Positions 23,228-31,386 of a stretch of DNA of 46,946 nt are shown one piece after another (positions within the stretch are counted from its first letter, which is position 1; each line of letters begins with the position of its first letter). The notes below the pieces were generated by a model. That model saw only the letters and a program-made list of their open reading frames with translations, searched no databases and was not told the origin of the DNA. The DNA is taken from NCBI GenBank assembly GCA_016218815.1, contig JACRCX010000116.1, forward strand, positions 1-46,946, given 5' to 3'. The DNA is from Deltaproteobacteria bacterium. GTDB taxonomy: Bacteria; Myxococcota_A; Polyangia; DRWM01; JAAZOP01. A program made the translations under genes and the position numbers.

Positions 23228-26200
23228 CTACTTCCCGCCGCTGGCCACCGACACGTAGTCGAAGCGCAGCAGGACGTCGTCCACGTGCTCCAGCACCAGG
23301 CCGTCGCCCCCGCTGTCGCTCAGCGTCTCGGCGGGGAAGAAGAGCGCGTAGTCGCCGTAGAATCCCCTTCCGGCCAGCTCCTGCGAATCGCCGTTGAAGT
23401 AGGACTCGTCCTCCAGCTCCGCCCGCCCGACGTTGAAGTAGGCCGAGATGCGGGCATTGCTGAAGGCGCGCGTCTCGTCGCCGCTGATCCGGTCCGGCTG
23501 CGGCGTGTACGGCGTGTTCGACTCCTCGAAGCCGTACGGATCGAGGAACAGGTTCACCGACGGCCGGGTGGACGCGTCCTGGTAGTCGGTGTCGTGCGTC
23601 CCGCCGCACCACTGGCTGTGGAACGTGTTGCGCTTGCGCAGCACGACGCGGCTGAACGTCCCGGCCCCGACGTGGGAGTCCGTACCGATCAGCGAGGCGT
23701 TGACCGACCAGACGCGCTCGGCGCAGTCGGTCCCCGCCAGGATCGGAATGCCCGTGGCCTCGCTGTTGGGCCAGACCGCGAAGTCCACCTCCTGCCCGAG
23801 GTAGTTGCCCTCGTCGTCGTAGACCGAGTTCGACGGGTCGGTCAGCCAGATGTGGAAACGCTGGGCCGGCGTCATCGCCGCCCATCCCACCGGCATGGCG
23901 CTCTGGTCGGCGACGTCCAGCACGTGGTCGCTCAGGCTCACCGCGGCGAAGAGGTTGGCGGGAAGCGCGCCGCCGACCGTGCCGGTGAGCGCCACAGCGC
24001 GGAGCGCATCCAGGCTGGCCTCCAGCTCCCCCGGGCTCTGGGCCGCGAGGATGCGGTCCCCCTCGGCCGACGAGAACTGGAACTCGTACTCCACGGCGAG
24101 CATGGCCAGGTAGGTCGCGCGGCGCGCCTGGCGCATGTGGCTGCGGAAGGTCTCGATCGCCTCCGCCATCCAGAAGTCCAGGCTGAGCGGGTCCACGCGG
24201 CGGCCGGATTCGTTGAGCAGGGCGGCGTGCCCTTCGCGACACAGCGCCCGCAGCTCGTTCTTCAGGTTGCCGAACTCGACCATGGACTGCCCCAGGTTCA
24301 GGGCCGCCGCCTGCGCGCGCAACACCCCGGTGTCGATCTGCACCCGGATCTGCTCGGCCTCGGACATGCACGAGTTGTACTCGATGTCGTGCTCGAACTC
24401 CGCCATGTCTTCCTCGTACTCCCGGTCCGCCGTCTCGATCGCGTAGTCCATGCCGTCCACGACGGAGTTGGCCGCCGCCTCCACGATCGCTCCGGCGATC
24501 CCGACGCCGCCGCCGAGAATGCAGTCGTCCAGCCCCATCGAGCCGATGTCCTTCGCCGCGCCGGCGACGTTGGAGAGAACTTGGAACGCTAACTTGACCT
24601 TCAGGTACTTCTCGATCTGGTTGTTGTGCTTGGTCGTCGCCGCTTCGATCTTGTCATACGTGTCGAGCATGAACTTGCAGTTGCCCGCGGAGATGTTGTA
24701 CTGCTCCGTCAGGTCGTTCATCTCCGAATTGGCCACGTCGACCTCGCGCGCCGTCGCCTGCACGCCGATGGCCAGGGAGCCCAGCGAACCCATGAAGCAC
24801 TCGGGGTCGGTGCCGCTCCTCCCTGTGTCCGCCTCGCACGTCCCCGCGCGACAGACGTAGTCCACCGGGCAATCGTCGGCCAGCTCGCAGCCCGTCGGGA
24901 GAATGACCTCTCCCTCGTTGCGCTGGTTCGTCGACTCCTCGCGCGCCGCCTGGCAGGTGGTGCGCACCTCCTCGACGTACTCCGCATCCAGCTCGTCCTC
25001 CTCGATCGCACCCGCTTCGTCGAAGGCGGACCAGGGCAGCACGTACGAGACGCTTGCCGTCGTGTCCTCGAACTGGACCTCCGTGTCGTTGACCGCGGCG
25101 ATCCGCAGCGGGAAGGCGCCTGCGTCCACGTACAGGTCCCCGTACACGTCGTCGGCCCGCGCATCGACGTCGTCGCTGCCCGTCGACGCATCCGCGTAGC
25201 GCTCGCGGACTTTCCCCACGTAGCACAGCAGGTAGCCGAGATCCGCGGCGTTCACGCGCGCCTTGCGATCCTCGGTCGTCGGCTTGCACGCCTCGCGCAG
25301 GTAGCAGGTGTTGGGGTCGATGTCGTTCCACATCGCCAGCACGGTGGCCGAGTCCCAGTCGGGATTGCCGCACAGCGAGATGATCTCCTCGCCGTACTTG
25401 CGGTTGATGCCCTCGATGCGCCGCCCGTGGTCGTCGCCCAGCATCGCCGCCTGGAAGTTGCGCTCGTTGAGCGCAAACCACATGTCGTGCGCGGCGTCCA
25501 GCGAGTCCTGGGCGCGATTCACGAGCGCCGGAGCGACGGCGGTGTCGGAGACGCCGTAGCCGAGCAGGTAGTCCGAGAGCGCCGAGAAGCGATCCCCGGC
25601 CGACACGTCGTCGCCCACCCGGTACAGCGGGAGATCGAAATCCTCGATGCCCAGCGTGTTGCGGCCGGCGTCGTGGTCCTTCACGGCCCGCAGCAGCGCA
25701 TCCACGGCCGTGCCCCACGCGACCTGCGCGAGGTCCCACTCCTCCTGCCAGTCCACGGCGCCCGGACCCCGCGCCGTGAAGTACAACCCGCGCGCCAAGG
25801 CGAAGAGCACGAAGCCGCGCCGCAAGTAGTCCGTCAGCAACGGCTCGACCTGCGCGTAGTCGACATCGCCCGTGGACGACCGGTAGACCAGCCCGCCCAG
25901 CGGCCCCAGCTCCTCGACCAGCGAGTGCAGCAGCGAGGCCGACAGGCCGACCGGCTGCTCGTTGCCGTCGACGTCCGGGTAGCTGCCCGAGGGGAACACA
26001 CGCGGCCGGTAGTCGGGGGCGTTGAGCACGGCGGCCGGCAGCAGCGGCAGCGCCGCCGCGATCCGCGGGTGGAACAGCAGGTCCCAGCCCGCCACGCCCC
26101 GCTGCAGCGCCTCCAGCGCCGTGAACGACTGCGCCAGCCGATCGCCCGGCGGCAGGATGTCGTTCAGCGCCTGGACCGCGTCGGCCTCCCGCACGACGAA

Positions 26201-27943
26201 CGCGTGCAACGCCGCCCACTGCTGCACCATGCGGTGCCCGATGGAACTGGCCGACGGATCCGCCGTGCCGCTCGCGCTCACCGCCCGCTCGCGATCCCGC
26301 TGCAGCCCGAGCGACATGGCCAGCACGGCGCGCGGCGCATCCGCGCAGCCCGTATCCTCGCCCAGACCCGCCGTGCCCGAATCCATGATCTCCAGGTCGT
26401 CGAGGCACTCCTGCACCACGGCGTGCGTCTGGAACGACGTCTCCCCCAGGAACGGGTACGTGAGCTGCGGATCCCCCGGGTTGACGCACGCCAGATCGCC
26501 GACCGGCGACGCGAGTCCGGACGACAGCACCAGGACGTCGTCCGTCAGCCGCTCGACCGTCGCCGTGCTGTCGCAGCAGGTGCACAACGCCGCTCCGGCC
26601 TGCTCCGCGGGCGTGGCGCCGATCGCCGCCGGCAGATCGCCGCGCGCGCCGGTTTCCACGCGGAAGGACCGGTTGGCCGCGTCCGCCAGGCTCCGGCGGC
26701 CGTACGCCGCCGGGACTGCCGGCGCCGTGTCGCCCCCCGCCAGCTCCTCCTCCCAGGTCACGGCGAGGTGCCAGCGCAAGACCGGCGCGTGCGCGTCCGT
26801 CGTCGCGCCCTCGAACGTCGCATCGACGTCCCCCGCGATCGAGCCCCGGCCCCACGCCAGGTCGGCCGACCCGAACCGCACGGTCACCTCGGGCGAATCG
26901 TCGGCCGCCGGCGACGGCCCGACGAGAAGACGCCGGAGCACCTCCAGATGCCACGTCCCACCCGACTGGTAGAGGCGCCCGACGGTCGGCGAGTCGGGGA
27001 ACACCGCGTGCAGCTCGTCGGACAACGCCACGACGTGCTCGCCGCTCGAGGCCGGATAGACCTTCATCGTCACCGGCACCCGCATGTCGGACACCTCCGC
27101 CGGCACGGCGTCGGTGCGCGGATTGGAGGCCAGCCACGCCCCCGCCGGCGACGCGTGCCCGCGGTAGATGCCGACGCCGTCGTCGAGCGAGCGGACGGCC
27201 AGGTCGGGCGCCACGATGCGGACGCCGACCGAGAGGCGCAACGCGCCGGTCCAGATCCGCACCGTCCCGGCGAGATCCTCCTCGACCGCGGCAGGGCCGA
27301 TCCAGCGCACGACGAGGATTCGCGCCTCGTCGTCGGGACCCACCTCGATGCCGTCCCAGGTGCACTCGGTCGTGAACGCCCCGTCCGGGTCGCACTTCAC
27401 CTCGACCCCGGCGCTGGCGGCCACGCGCACGCGTCCCGCCGGACGCTGGGCCGCCGTGATGCGCACCACGCGCTCCGTGCCCGGCGAGCGGAACTCGATC
27501 GTCCGATCGCTCAGCTCGAGCACCGGCTGCGGCGTCGCATCCACCGGCAACACCGGCGCGAGATCGTCCGCGGCGCGGCAGCGGCCGAAATCGTCGCAGC
27601 GACGCCCGTCGCCGCAGTCGACGTCCGCCTCGCACTCGAAAACGCACAGGCCCAGCTCGCAGTTCTTGCCGCACGGGCACTGGTCGTCGCGGACGCACTC
27701 CTGCCGCTCGCTCATCAGCACCGAGTTGCGCCGGCAAGCACCGCCGGCGCCGTCCTCCGTCGCCTCGGTCGCCTCGGTCGCCTCGGTGCCCTCCTCCTCG
27801 ACGTCGCCGGTGTCCGGCTCGACGTCCGCGTCGCCGCCGGCTTCCGCGTCCGCGGCTCCGCCGCCGCCGTCGTCGCAACCCCACGAGGCCAGCGTCGCCA
27901 GACTCGTCCAGATGATCGTCGCCGCAATGCTCGATCGAACCAT
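23228..27943 (-). CDS. Giant lipoprotein with Tc-toxin-A-like helical and C-terminal regions
   Basis: 1,571 residues. ATG 27943 follows GGAGGGAAGGAG; the longer frame to 28120 is discarded. The lipobox LATLASWGC gives Cys23, followed by an Asp/Glu/Thr tether with a TEATEATEAT run and a Cys cluster (about 72-130: CPCGKNCELGLC, CEADVDCGDGRRC). Several beta-rich domains follow to about 1000. Residues about 1050-1290 are long helices, with a Gly-rich hydrophobic pair (AFQVLSNVAGAAKDIGSMGL, GGGVGIAGAIVEAAANSVV) and then LDFWMAEAIETFRSHMRQAR, ATYLAMLAVEYEF. The C-terminus (ELAGRGFYGDYALFFPAETL, then VDDVLLRFDYVSVA) follows the pattern of the C-terminal segment of insecticidal TcA subunits. I infer distant kinship to Tc toxins; a purely structural surface protein is the alternative. 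Confidence 0.8.
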   Translation of the reverse strand: MVRSSIAATIIWTSLATLASWGCDDGGGGAADAEAGGDADVEPDTGDVEEEGTEATEATEATEDGAGGACRRNSVLMSERQECVRDDQCPCGKNCELGLCVFECEADVDCGDGRRCDDFGRCRAADDLAPVLPVDATPQPVLELSDRTIEFRSPGTERVVRITAAQRPAGRVRVAASAGVEVKCDPDGAFTTECTWDGIEVGPDDEARILVVRWIGPAAVEEDLAGTVRIWTGALRLSVGVRIVAPDLAVRSLDDGVGIYRGHASPAGAWLASNPRTDAVPAEVSDMRVPVTMKVYPASSGEHVVALSDELHAVFPDSPTVGRLYQSGGTWHLEVLRRLLVGPSPAADDSPEVTVRFGSADLAWGRGSIAGDVDATFEGATTDAHAPVLRWHLAVTWEEELAGGDTAPAVPAAYGRRSLADAANRSFRVETGARGDLPAAIGATPAEQAGAALCTCCDSTATVERLTDDVLVLSSGLASPVGDLACVNPGDPQLTYPFLGETSFQTHAVVQECLDDLEIMDSGTAGLGEDTGCADAPRAVLAMSLGLQRDRERAVSASGTADPSASSIGHRMVQQWAALHAFVVREADAVQALNDILPPGDRLAQSFTALEALQRGVAGWDLLFHPRIAAALPLLPAAVLNAPDYRPRVFPSGSYPDVDGNEQPVGLSASLLHSLVEELGPLGGLVYRSSTGDVDYAQVEPLLTDYLRRGFVLFALARGLYFTARGPGAVDWQEEWDLAQVAWGTAVDALLRAVKDHDAGRNTLGIEDFDLPLYRVGDDVSAGDRFSALSDYLLGYGVSDTAVAPALVNRAQDSLDAAHDMWFALNERNFQAAMLGDDHGRRIEGINRKYGEEIISLCGNPDWDSATVLAMWNDIDPNTCYLREACKPTTEDRKARVNAADLGYLLCYVGKVRERYADASTGSDDVDARADDVYGDLYVDAGAFPLRIAAVNDTEVQFEDTTASVSYVLPWSAFDEAGAIEEDELDAEYVEEVRTTCQAAREESTNQRNEGEVILPTGCELADDCPVDYVCRAGTCEADTGRSGTDPECFMGSLGSLAIGVQATAREVDVANSEMNDLTEQYNISAGNCKFMLDTYDKIEAATTKHNNQIEKYLKVKLAFQVLSNVAGAAKDIGSMGLDDCILGGGVGIAGAIVEAAANSVVDGMDYAIETADREYEEDMAEFEHDIEYNSCMSEAEQIRVQIDTGVLRAQAAALNLGQSMVEFGNLKNELRALCREGHAALLNESGRRVDPLSLDFWMAEAIETFRSHMRQARRATYLAMLAVEYEFQFSSAEGDRILAAQSPGELEASLDALRAVALTGTVGGALPANLFAAVSLSDHVLDVADQSAMPVGWAAMTPAQRFHIWLTDPSNSVYDDEGNYLGQEVDFAVWPNSEATGIPILAGTDCAERVWSVNASLIGTDSHVGAGTFSRVVLRKRNTFHSQWCGGTHDTDYQDASTRPSVNLFLDPYGFEESNTPYTPQPDRISGDETRAFSNARISAYFNVGRAELEDESYFNGDSQELAGRGFYGDYALFFPAETLSDSGGDGLVLEHVDDVLLRFDYVSVASGGK

Positions 27944-28025
27944 GGGACTTGCGCTCCTTCCCTCCCCCGATTCTTGATCTTCGCCGGCGTGCCCCCGTAC
28001 CGGCGCCAGGAAGTCGAAACTCGTA

Positions 28026-31000
28026 CTACTCCGAGACGCAGACCACGCGCCGCTGGTTGTCGTCGTCACGGGCATTGCCCGGATCGGGCACGGTCCATTC
28101 CACCGGCCCGTAGCCCGCAATGAACCCGCGACTCCCGCAGAACCGCTTGACGGCGGAGTAGCAGCTCTGCGTCATCATGTAGATCTCCTCGTTGTACGTG
28201 GTGTACTGGCAACTGCCCACAAGGCCTTGGAGGACGCTGGCCGTGGTGTCGACCAGCGTCGCCATCCCCAGCGGCAGGCAGACGATGTCTGCCTCGGTAC
28301 TGCTGGGGATCTCCACGGGGCCGTAGCCGGTCGCCCAGCCCAGCGACATGCAGTGCCGGTGGATGGCGCGGTTGCAGTGCGGGCCCATCGTCTGACGGCT
28401 GCTTCCCGTGCCGCAGGTGCCATCGAGCGCCGACAGAGTCGAGTACGGCACGCGCAGCACCGTGCCGCCGGCCAGGCACGCCACGTTCGCGACGTCGCCG
28501 GATCGCTCGATGGGGCCGAACCCCGTCGTGGAGCAGGCCCGCCCTCCGCAGAAGCGGTGGATCGCCGCGTTGCAGTTCGCGCTGATGCTGCCGTCGCATC
28601 CGCTGTGGGCGGCGCGGAGATCGCCGGAAACCGAGGTGCCCACGTCGGCGGCCCGGAATCCCGCGTCGATCGTACCGTCGCAGTCGTCGTCCACGCCGTT
28701 GCACGACTCGGCGACGCCGCGGAAGTCGAGGGCGGAGCAACCCGCACCATCCATGCACGCCCAGCTTGCGGACGTGCCGCACGCGTTCGTGAACGGGAAG
28801 GTCGAGCCCCGGCAACAGGCGGCCGTCTCGTCGCAAATCCCGTCCCGGTCGTCGTCGGACCCGTTGCACGCGGTCTCGCTCGGGGTCGCGGCCGAGCAGC
28901 CGCCCGCGAGGTCGACCGCGGCTCCCGTCGCGCCGGCCGGTGTCTCCGCGGCGGTTCCCCCGGCTCCGCCGGCTGCCGCCTGGAAGCGCGTCCTGTCTTC
29001 CGCGACCAGGGCTCCGCCCTCGCACCACGCGCCGACCGAGCTTCCCCCCGGTCCGTTTCCGCCTCGACCACCCTCCTGGCCGCGACCGCCCGCTCCGCCC
29101 TGGCCGGCCCGCAGCTCTGCGAGACCGATGCGAGTGTCGAACGTCGCGGTGTCGCAGCTCGCCGGGGCCCCGTTTCCCGGATTCCCTCCCGCTCCGCCCG
29201 CGCCCCCGGCGCCTCCCGCGGCACCGGCGCCGCCCGCACCGCCCGCACCACCCTGGATCAAGGAGCCGCGCACCACGAGTCCCCCGGACCCGATCGCGAA
29301 CAGCCCGACCGACCAGCCGCCGGGGTGGCCCCCGGTGCCGCCGTGACCGCCGCAGCCTCCCGAGCCTCCGCCGCCCCCACCGGCTCCCACCCCGGCCCAA
29401 TGCTCGTCGGTCCCCATACCGTTGTCCTGGAACTCGTAGTCGGACCGCCCCGAGCCGCCGCCCCCGCCGCCCTGTCCTGCGCCGCCATCCCACCCGGTAG
29501 CGCCCCGGCCGATGGCGACGAGCCAGCGATCCGTGCCGGCCATATCGATGCGATACCCCTCCCGTCCCGGCTCGCCCGGCCGCGCCGGAACCGCGGAGAG
29601 AGACCATCCCGGCTGCCCGGGGGAGGTCACGCTGCCACCCGCGGCCGCATCGGCTCCGGCGCCGTTCGTACCCCGCCCCGAAACCGGATTGCAGCCAAAG
29701 ACGTTCACGATGCTGGCCCCGGCGCCCCCACCCGCCAAGGCGTCCGCACCGCAGGCCGGATCGGCGCCCGCCGCCCCGCCCGTGGAGGACATGACGAGCG
29801 TTGCAAGACATGATGAGAACGAGTTCTGGCGAAGGTACTGGCAACGCGCGTCCGTGCCGTTGCCGCCCGGCGAACCCGCCGCGCCGACCCCGCCGCCCGC
29901 GCCGTTCCCGCCGGCTCCCGCCGCCCCGGCCTGGACCACGCACCCCACCAGCCGCAATCCGGGCGAGTTGACCACGTACAGGCCGTAGTTCGTCGCGCCC
30001 TCGGCCGCCGCCGTCGTCGCGAGCGACTCCGTGCGGAACTCCAGGTTCGACAGCACCGTGGGATCGACAAGGTCGCGGATGGTCACGCCCACCAGCCGGT
30101 TGTCCGCCGCCAGGGACGCCGGGATCTCCCAGACCGGGCGCAGCGACCGATCGGGCAGCCAGTCGGGGAAACCGGTGTACCCGCCGTGCACCGAAATCCC
30201 GTTGGCGAACGCCGGACGATCCGCGTACGTCTCCGCCCCCCCGACGATCACCGCGCGCGCGCCGCGCGCGAGCGCCGCCGCGACGCCGTCCGTGACCGAG
30301 CCGAAAGGCCGCTCGCGGCTGCCGTCCGCGGGATCGACGCCCGTCCAGCGCGAGTCGACGAACACGAACGGCGACGCAGGCGAGGTCGAGTCGCAGTTCA
30401 CCCACTCGGGATCCAGGCCGAGCGTCTCCAGGATGACGTCGTCGTCGCAGGTGAAGACGCCCGCCAGACCGTCGCATCCGCGCGCGCCGAGGTCGCAGAT
30501 GCCGCACGGGCCGGCAAGGTCCTGCGTGCAGACGTTGCCGAACGTGAGCCCGTCCGGGCCCGTCGTCGGCGCCGGGTCGCAGTACCAGTCCGCGCAGGGC
30601 GGAAGGTCGCCGATCTCCAGCCCGCACGAACGGTAATCCTCGCTGGAGCAGCTCCCCAGCGCGCAGACGCAATCGCCCCCGCCTTCGCCCGCGCCGCAGA
30701 CCGTCGGACCGTAGACGCAGTCGCCGTCCACGCATCCGGTCGCCGTCTCGCACGCACGCGACGGGCAGTCCAGAGCGTACGTCGCCTCGGTGCACGCCGG
30801 GCAACCCGCGGTACACTCGAGCGTCCCGCCGCAGCCGTCGTCGAACGTTCCGCAGACCTCGCCCAGGTCGGCGCAGCTCTGTGGGGCGCAACCGTCGTCG
30901 GCGTCGGCGACATCGCCCCCGTCTTCGTCCGTCACGCCGTCGTCGCTCGGGACGTCGACGTCGTCCGCCGTTTCGCCGGCGTCATCCACTGCCTCGCCGG

Positions 31001-31205
31001 AATCGTCCGATACGGACCCATCCGCCTCGGGCTCGACGTCCGTGTCGACCGTATCGCTTCCGTCGGCATCGCTCGCGGCGCCCCCGCCGTCGCTGCACGC
31101 GACCAGGCACGCCAGCGCCAGCCCGAGCAATCCCGCCATTACAGGAATACGAAGCGTGCGGGCCGGAGTTCGTCGCCGAATGGAGCCTGAGTCGCGTACG
31201 TTCAT
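28026..31205 (-). CDS. Gly-rich, beta-helix-like lipoprotein with three C-terminal Cys repeats
   Basis: 1,059 residues, ATG 31205 with GAGGAAGGA upstream. The signal peptide ends in LACLVAC; an Asp/Glu/Ser tether runs to about 105. Next come Cys-rich units (CADLGEVCGTFDDGCGGTLE and others) and, at about 280-420, a right-handed beta-helix-like stretch (FVFVDSRWTGVDPADGS, GVTIRDLV, LEFRTESL, LRLVGCVVQAG), as in polymorphic outer-membrane or pectate-lyase-like folds. Residues 430-790 are dominated by GGAGGAG blocks resembling PE-PGRS tracts. MopE-type units (CNGSDDDRDGIC, CNGVDDDCDG) follow. The last 190 residues are three repeats, each C-x(8-14)-C-x2-A-x2-R-x-C, then G-[YF]-GP-[IV]-E and a final VVC or similar. 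Probably surface-exposed; function unknown. Confidence 0.82.
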   Translation of the reverse strand: MNVRDSGSIRRRTPARTLRIPVMAGLLGLALACLVACSDGGGAASDADGSDTVDTDVEPEADGSVSDDSGEAVDDAGETADDVDVPSDDGVTDEDGGDVADADDGCAPQSCADLGEVCGTFDDGCGGTLECTAGCPACTEATYALDCPSRACETATGCVDGDCVYGPTVCGAGEGGGDCVCALGSCSSEDYRSCGLEIGDLPPCADWYCDPAPTTGPDGLTFGNVCTQDLAGPCGICDLGARGCDGLAGVFTCDDDVILETLGLDPEWVNCDSTSPASPFVFVDSRWTGVDPADGSRERPFGSVTDGVAAALARGARAVIVGGAETYADRPAFANGISVHGGYTGFPDWLPDRSLRPVWEIPASLAADNRLVGVTIRDLVDPTVLSNLEFRTESLATTAAAEGATNYGLYVVNSPGLRLVGCVVQAGAAGAGGNGAGGGVGAAGSPGGNGTDARCQYLRQNSFSSCLATLVMSSTGGAAGADPACGADALAGGGAGASIVNVFGCNPVSGRGTNGAGADAAAGGSVTSPGQPGWSLSAVPARPGEPGREGYRIDMAGTDRWLVAIGRGATGWDGGAGQGGGGGGSGRSDYEFQDNGMGTDEHWAGVGAGGGGGGSGGCGGHGGTGGHPGGWSVGLFAIGSGGLVVRGSLIQGGAGGAGGAGAAGGAGGAGGAGGNPGNGAPASCDTATFDTRIGLAELRAGQGGAGGRGQEGGRGGNGPGGSSVGAWCEGGALVAEDRTRFQAAAGGAGGTAAETPAGATGAAVDLAGGCSAATPSETACNGSDDDRDGICDETAACCRGSTFPFTNACGTSASWACMDGAGCSALDFRGVAESCNGVDDDCDGTIDAGFRAADVGTSVSGDLRAAHSGCDGSISANCNAAIHRFCGGRACSTTGFGPIERSGDVANVACLAGGTVLRVPYSTLSALDGTCGTGSSRQTMGPHCNRAIHRHCMSLGWATGYGPVEIPSSTEADIVCLPLGMATLVDTTASVLQGLVGSCQYTTYNEEIYMMTQSCYSAVKRFCGSRGFIAGYGPVEWTVPDPGNARDDDNQRRVVCVSE

Positions 31206-31386
31206 GGAGATGATCCTTCCTCGCCCGTGCGACCGGCGCCTGCGGGCACTTCCTCCCTCGAGTTGCCGAACGCCGGCGGAACTCGGGCCCCAATCGGCCG
31301 TGTCCTCGCGTCCGCCGTGTGGGTGCTATGTAGCGCGGTCGCCCGCCGTGAGCAAGGACTTCGTCGATTCCGCCGGCCCGGCCGCC
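31206..31386. other. Intergenic gap, no feature seen
   Basis: A 181-base spacer between two same-strand lipoprotein genes. It carries the ribosome site of the downstream gene (near 31206-31222) but no clear promoter, hairpin or small gene. Confidence 0.5.

Noticed and set aside
24626..28123. 1,165-codon open frame on the plus strand, antisense to the giant lipoprotein
   Set aside because: Arg/Val/His-rich with no family resemblance; it mirrors the real gene's codon bias. Similar antisense frames over 8114-10672, 13564-17454, 19182-22532, 30790-34017, 32129-35080 and 42550-45132 were rejected for the same reason.
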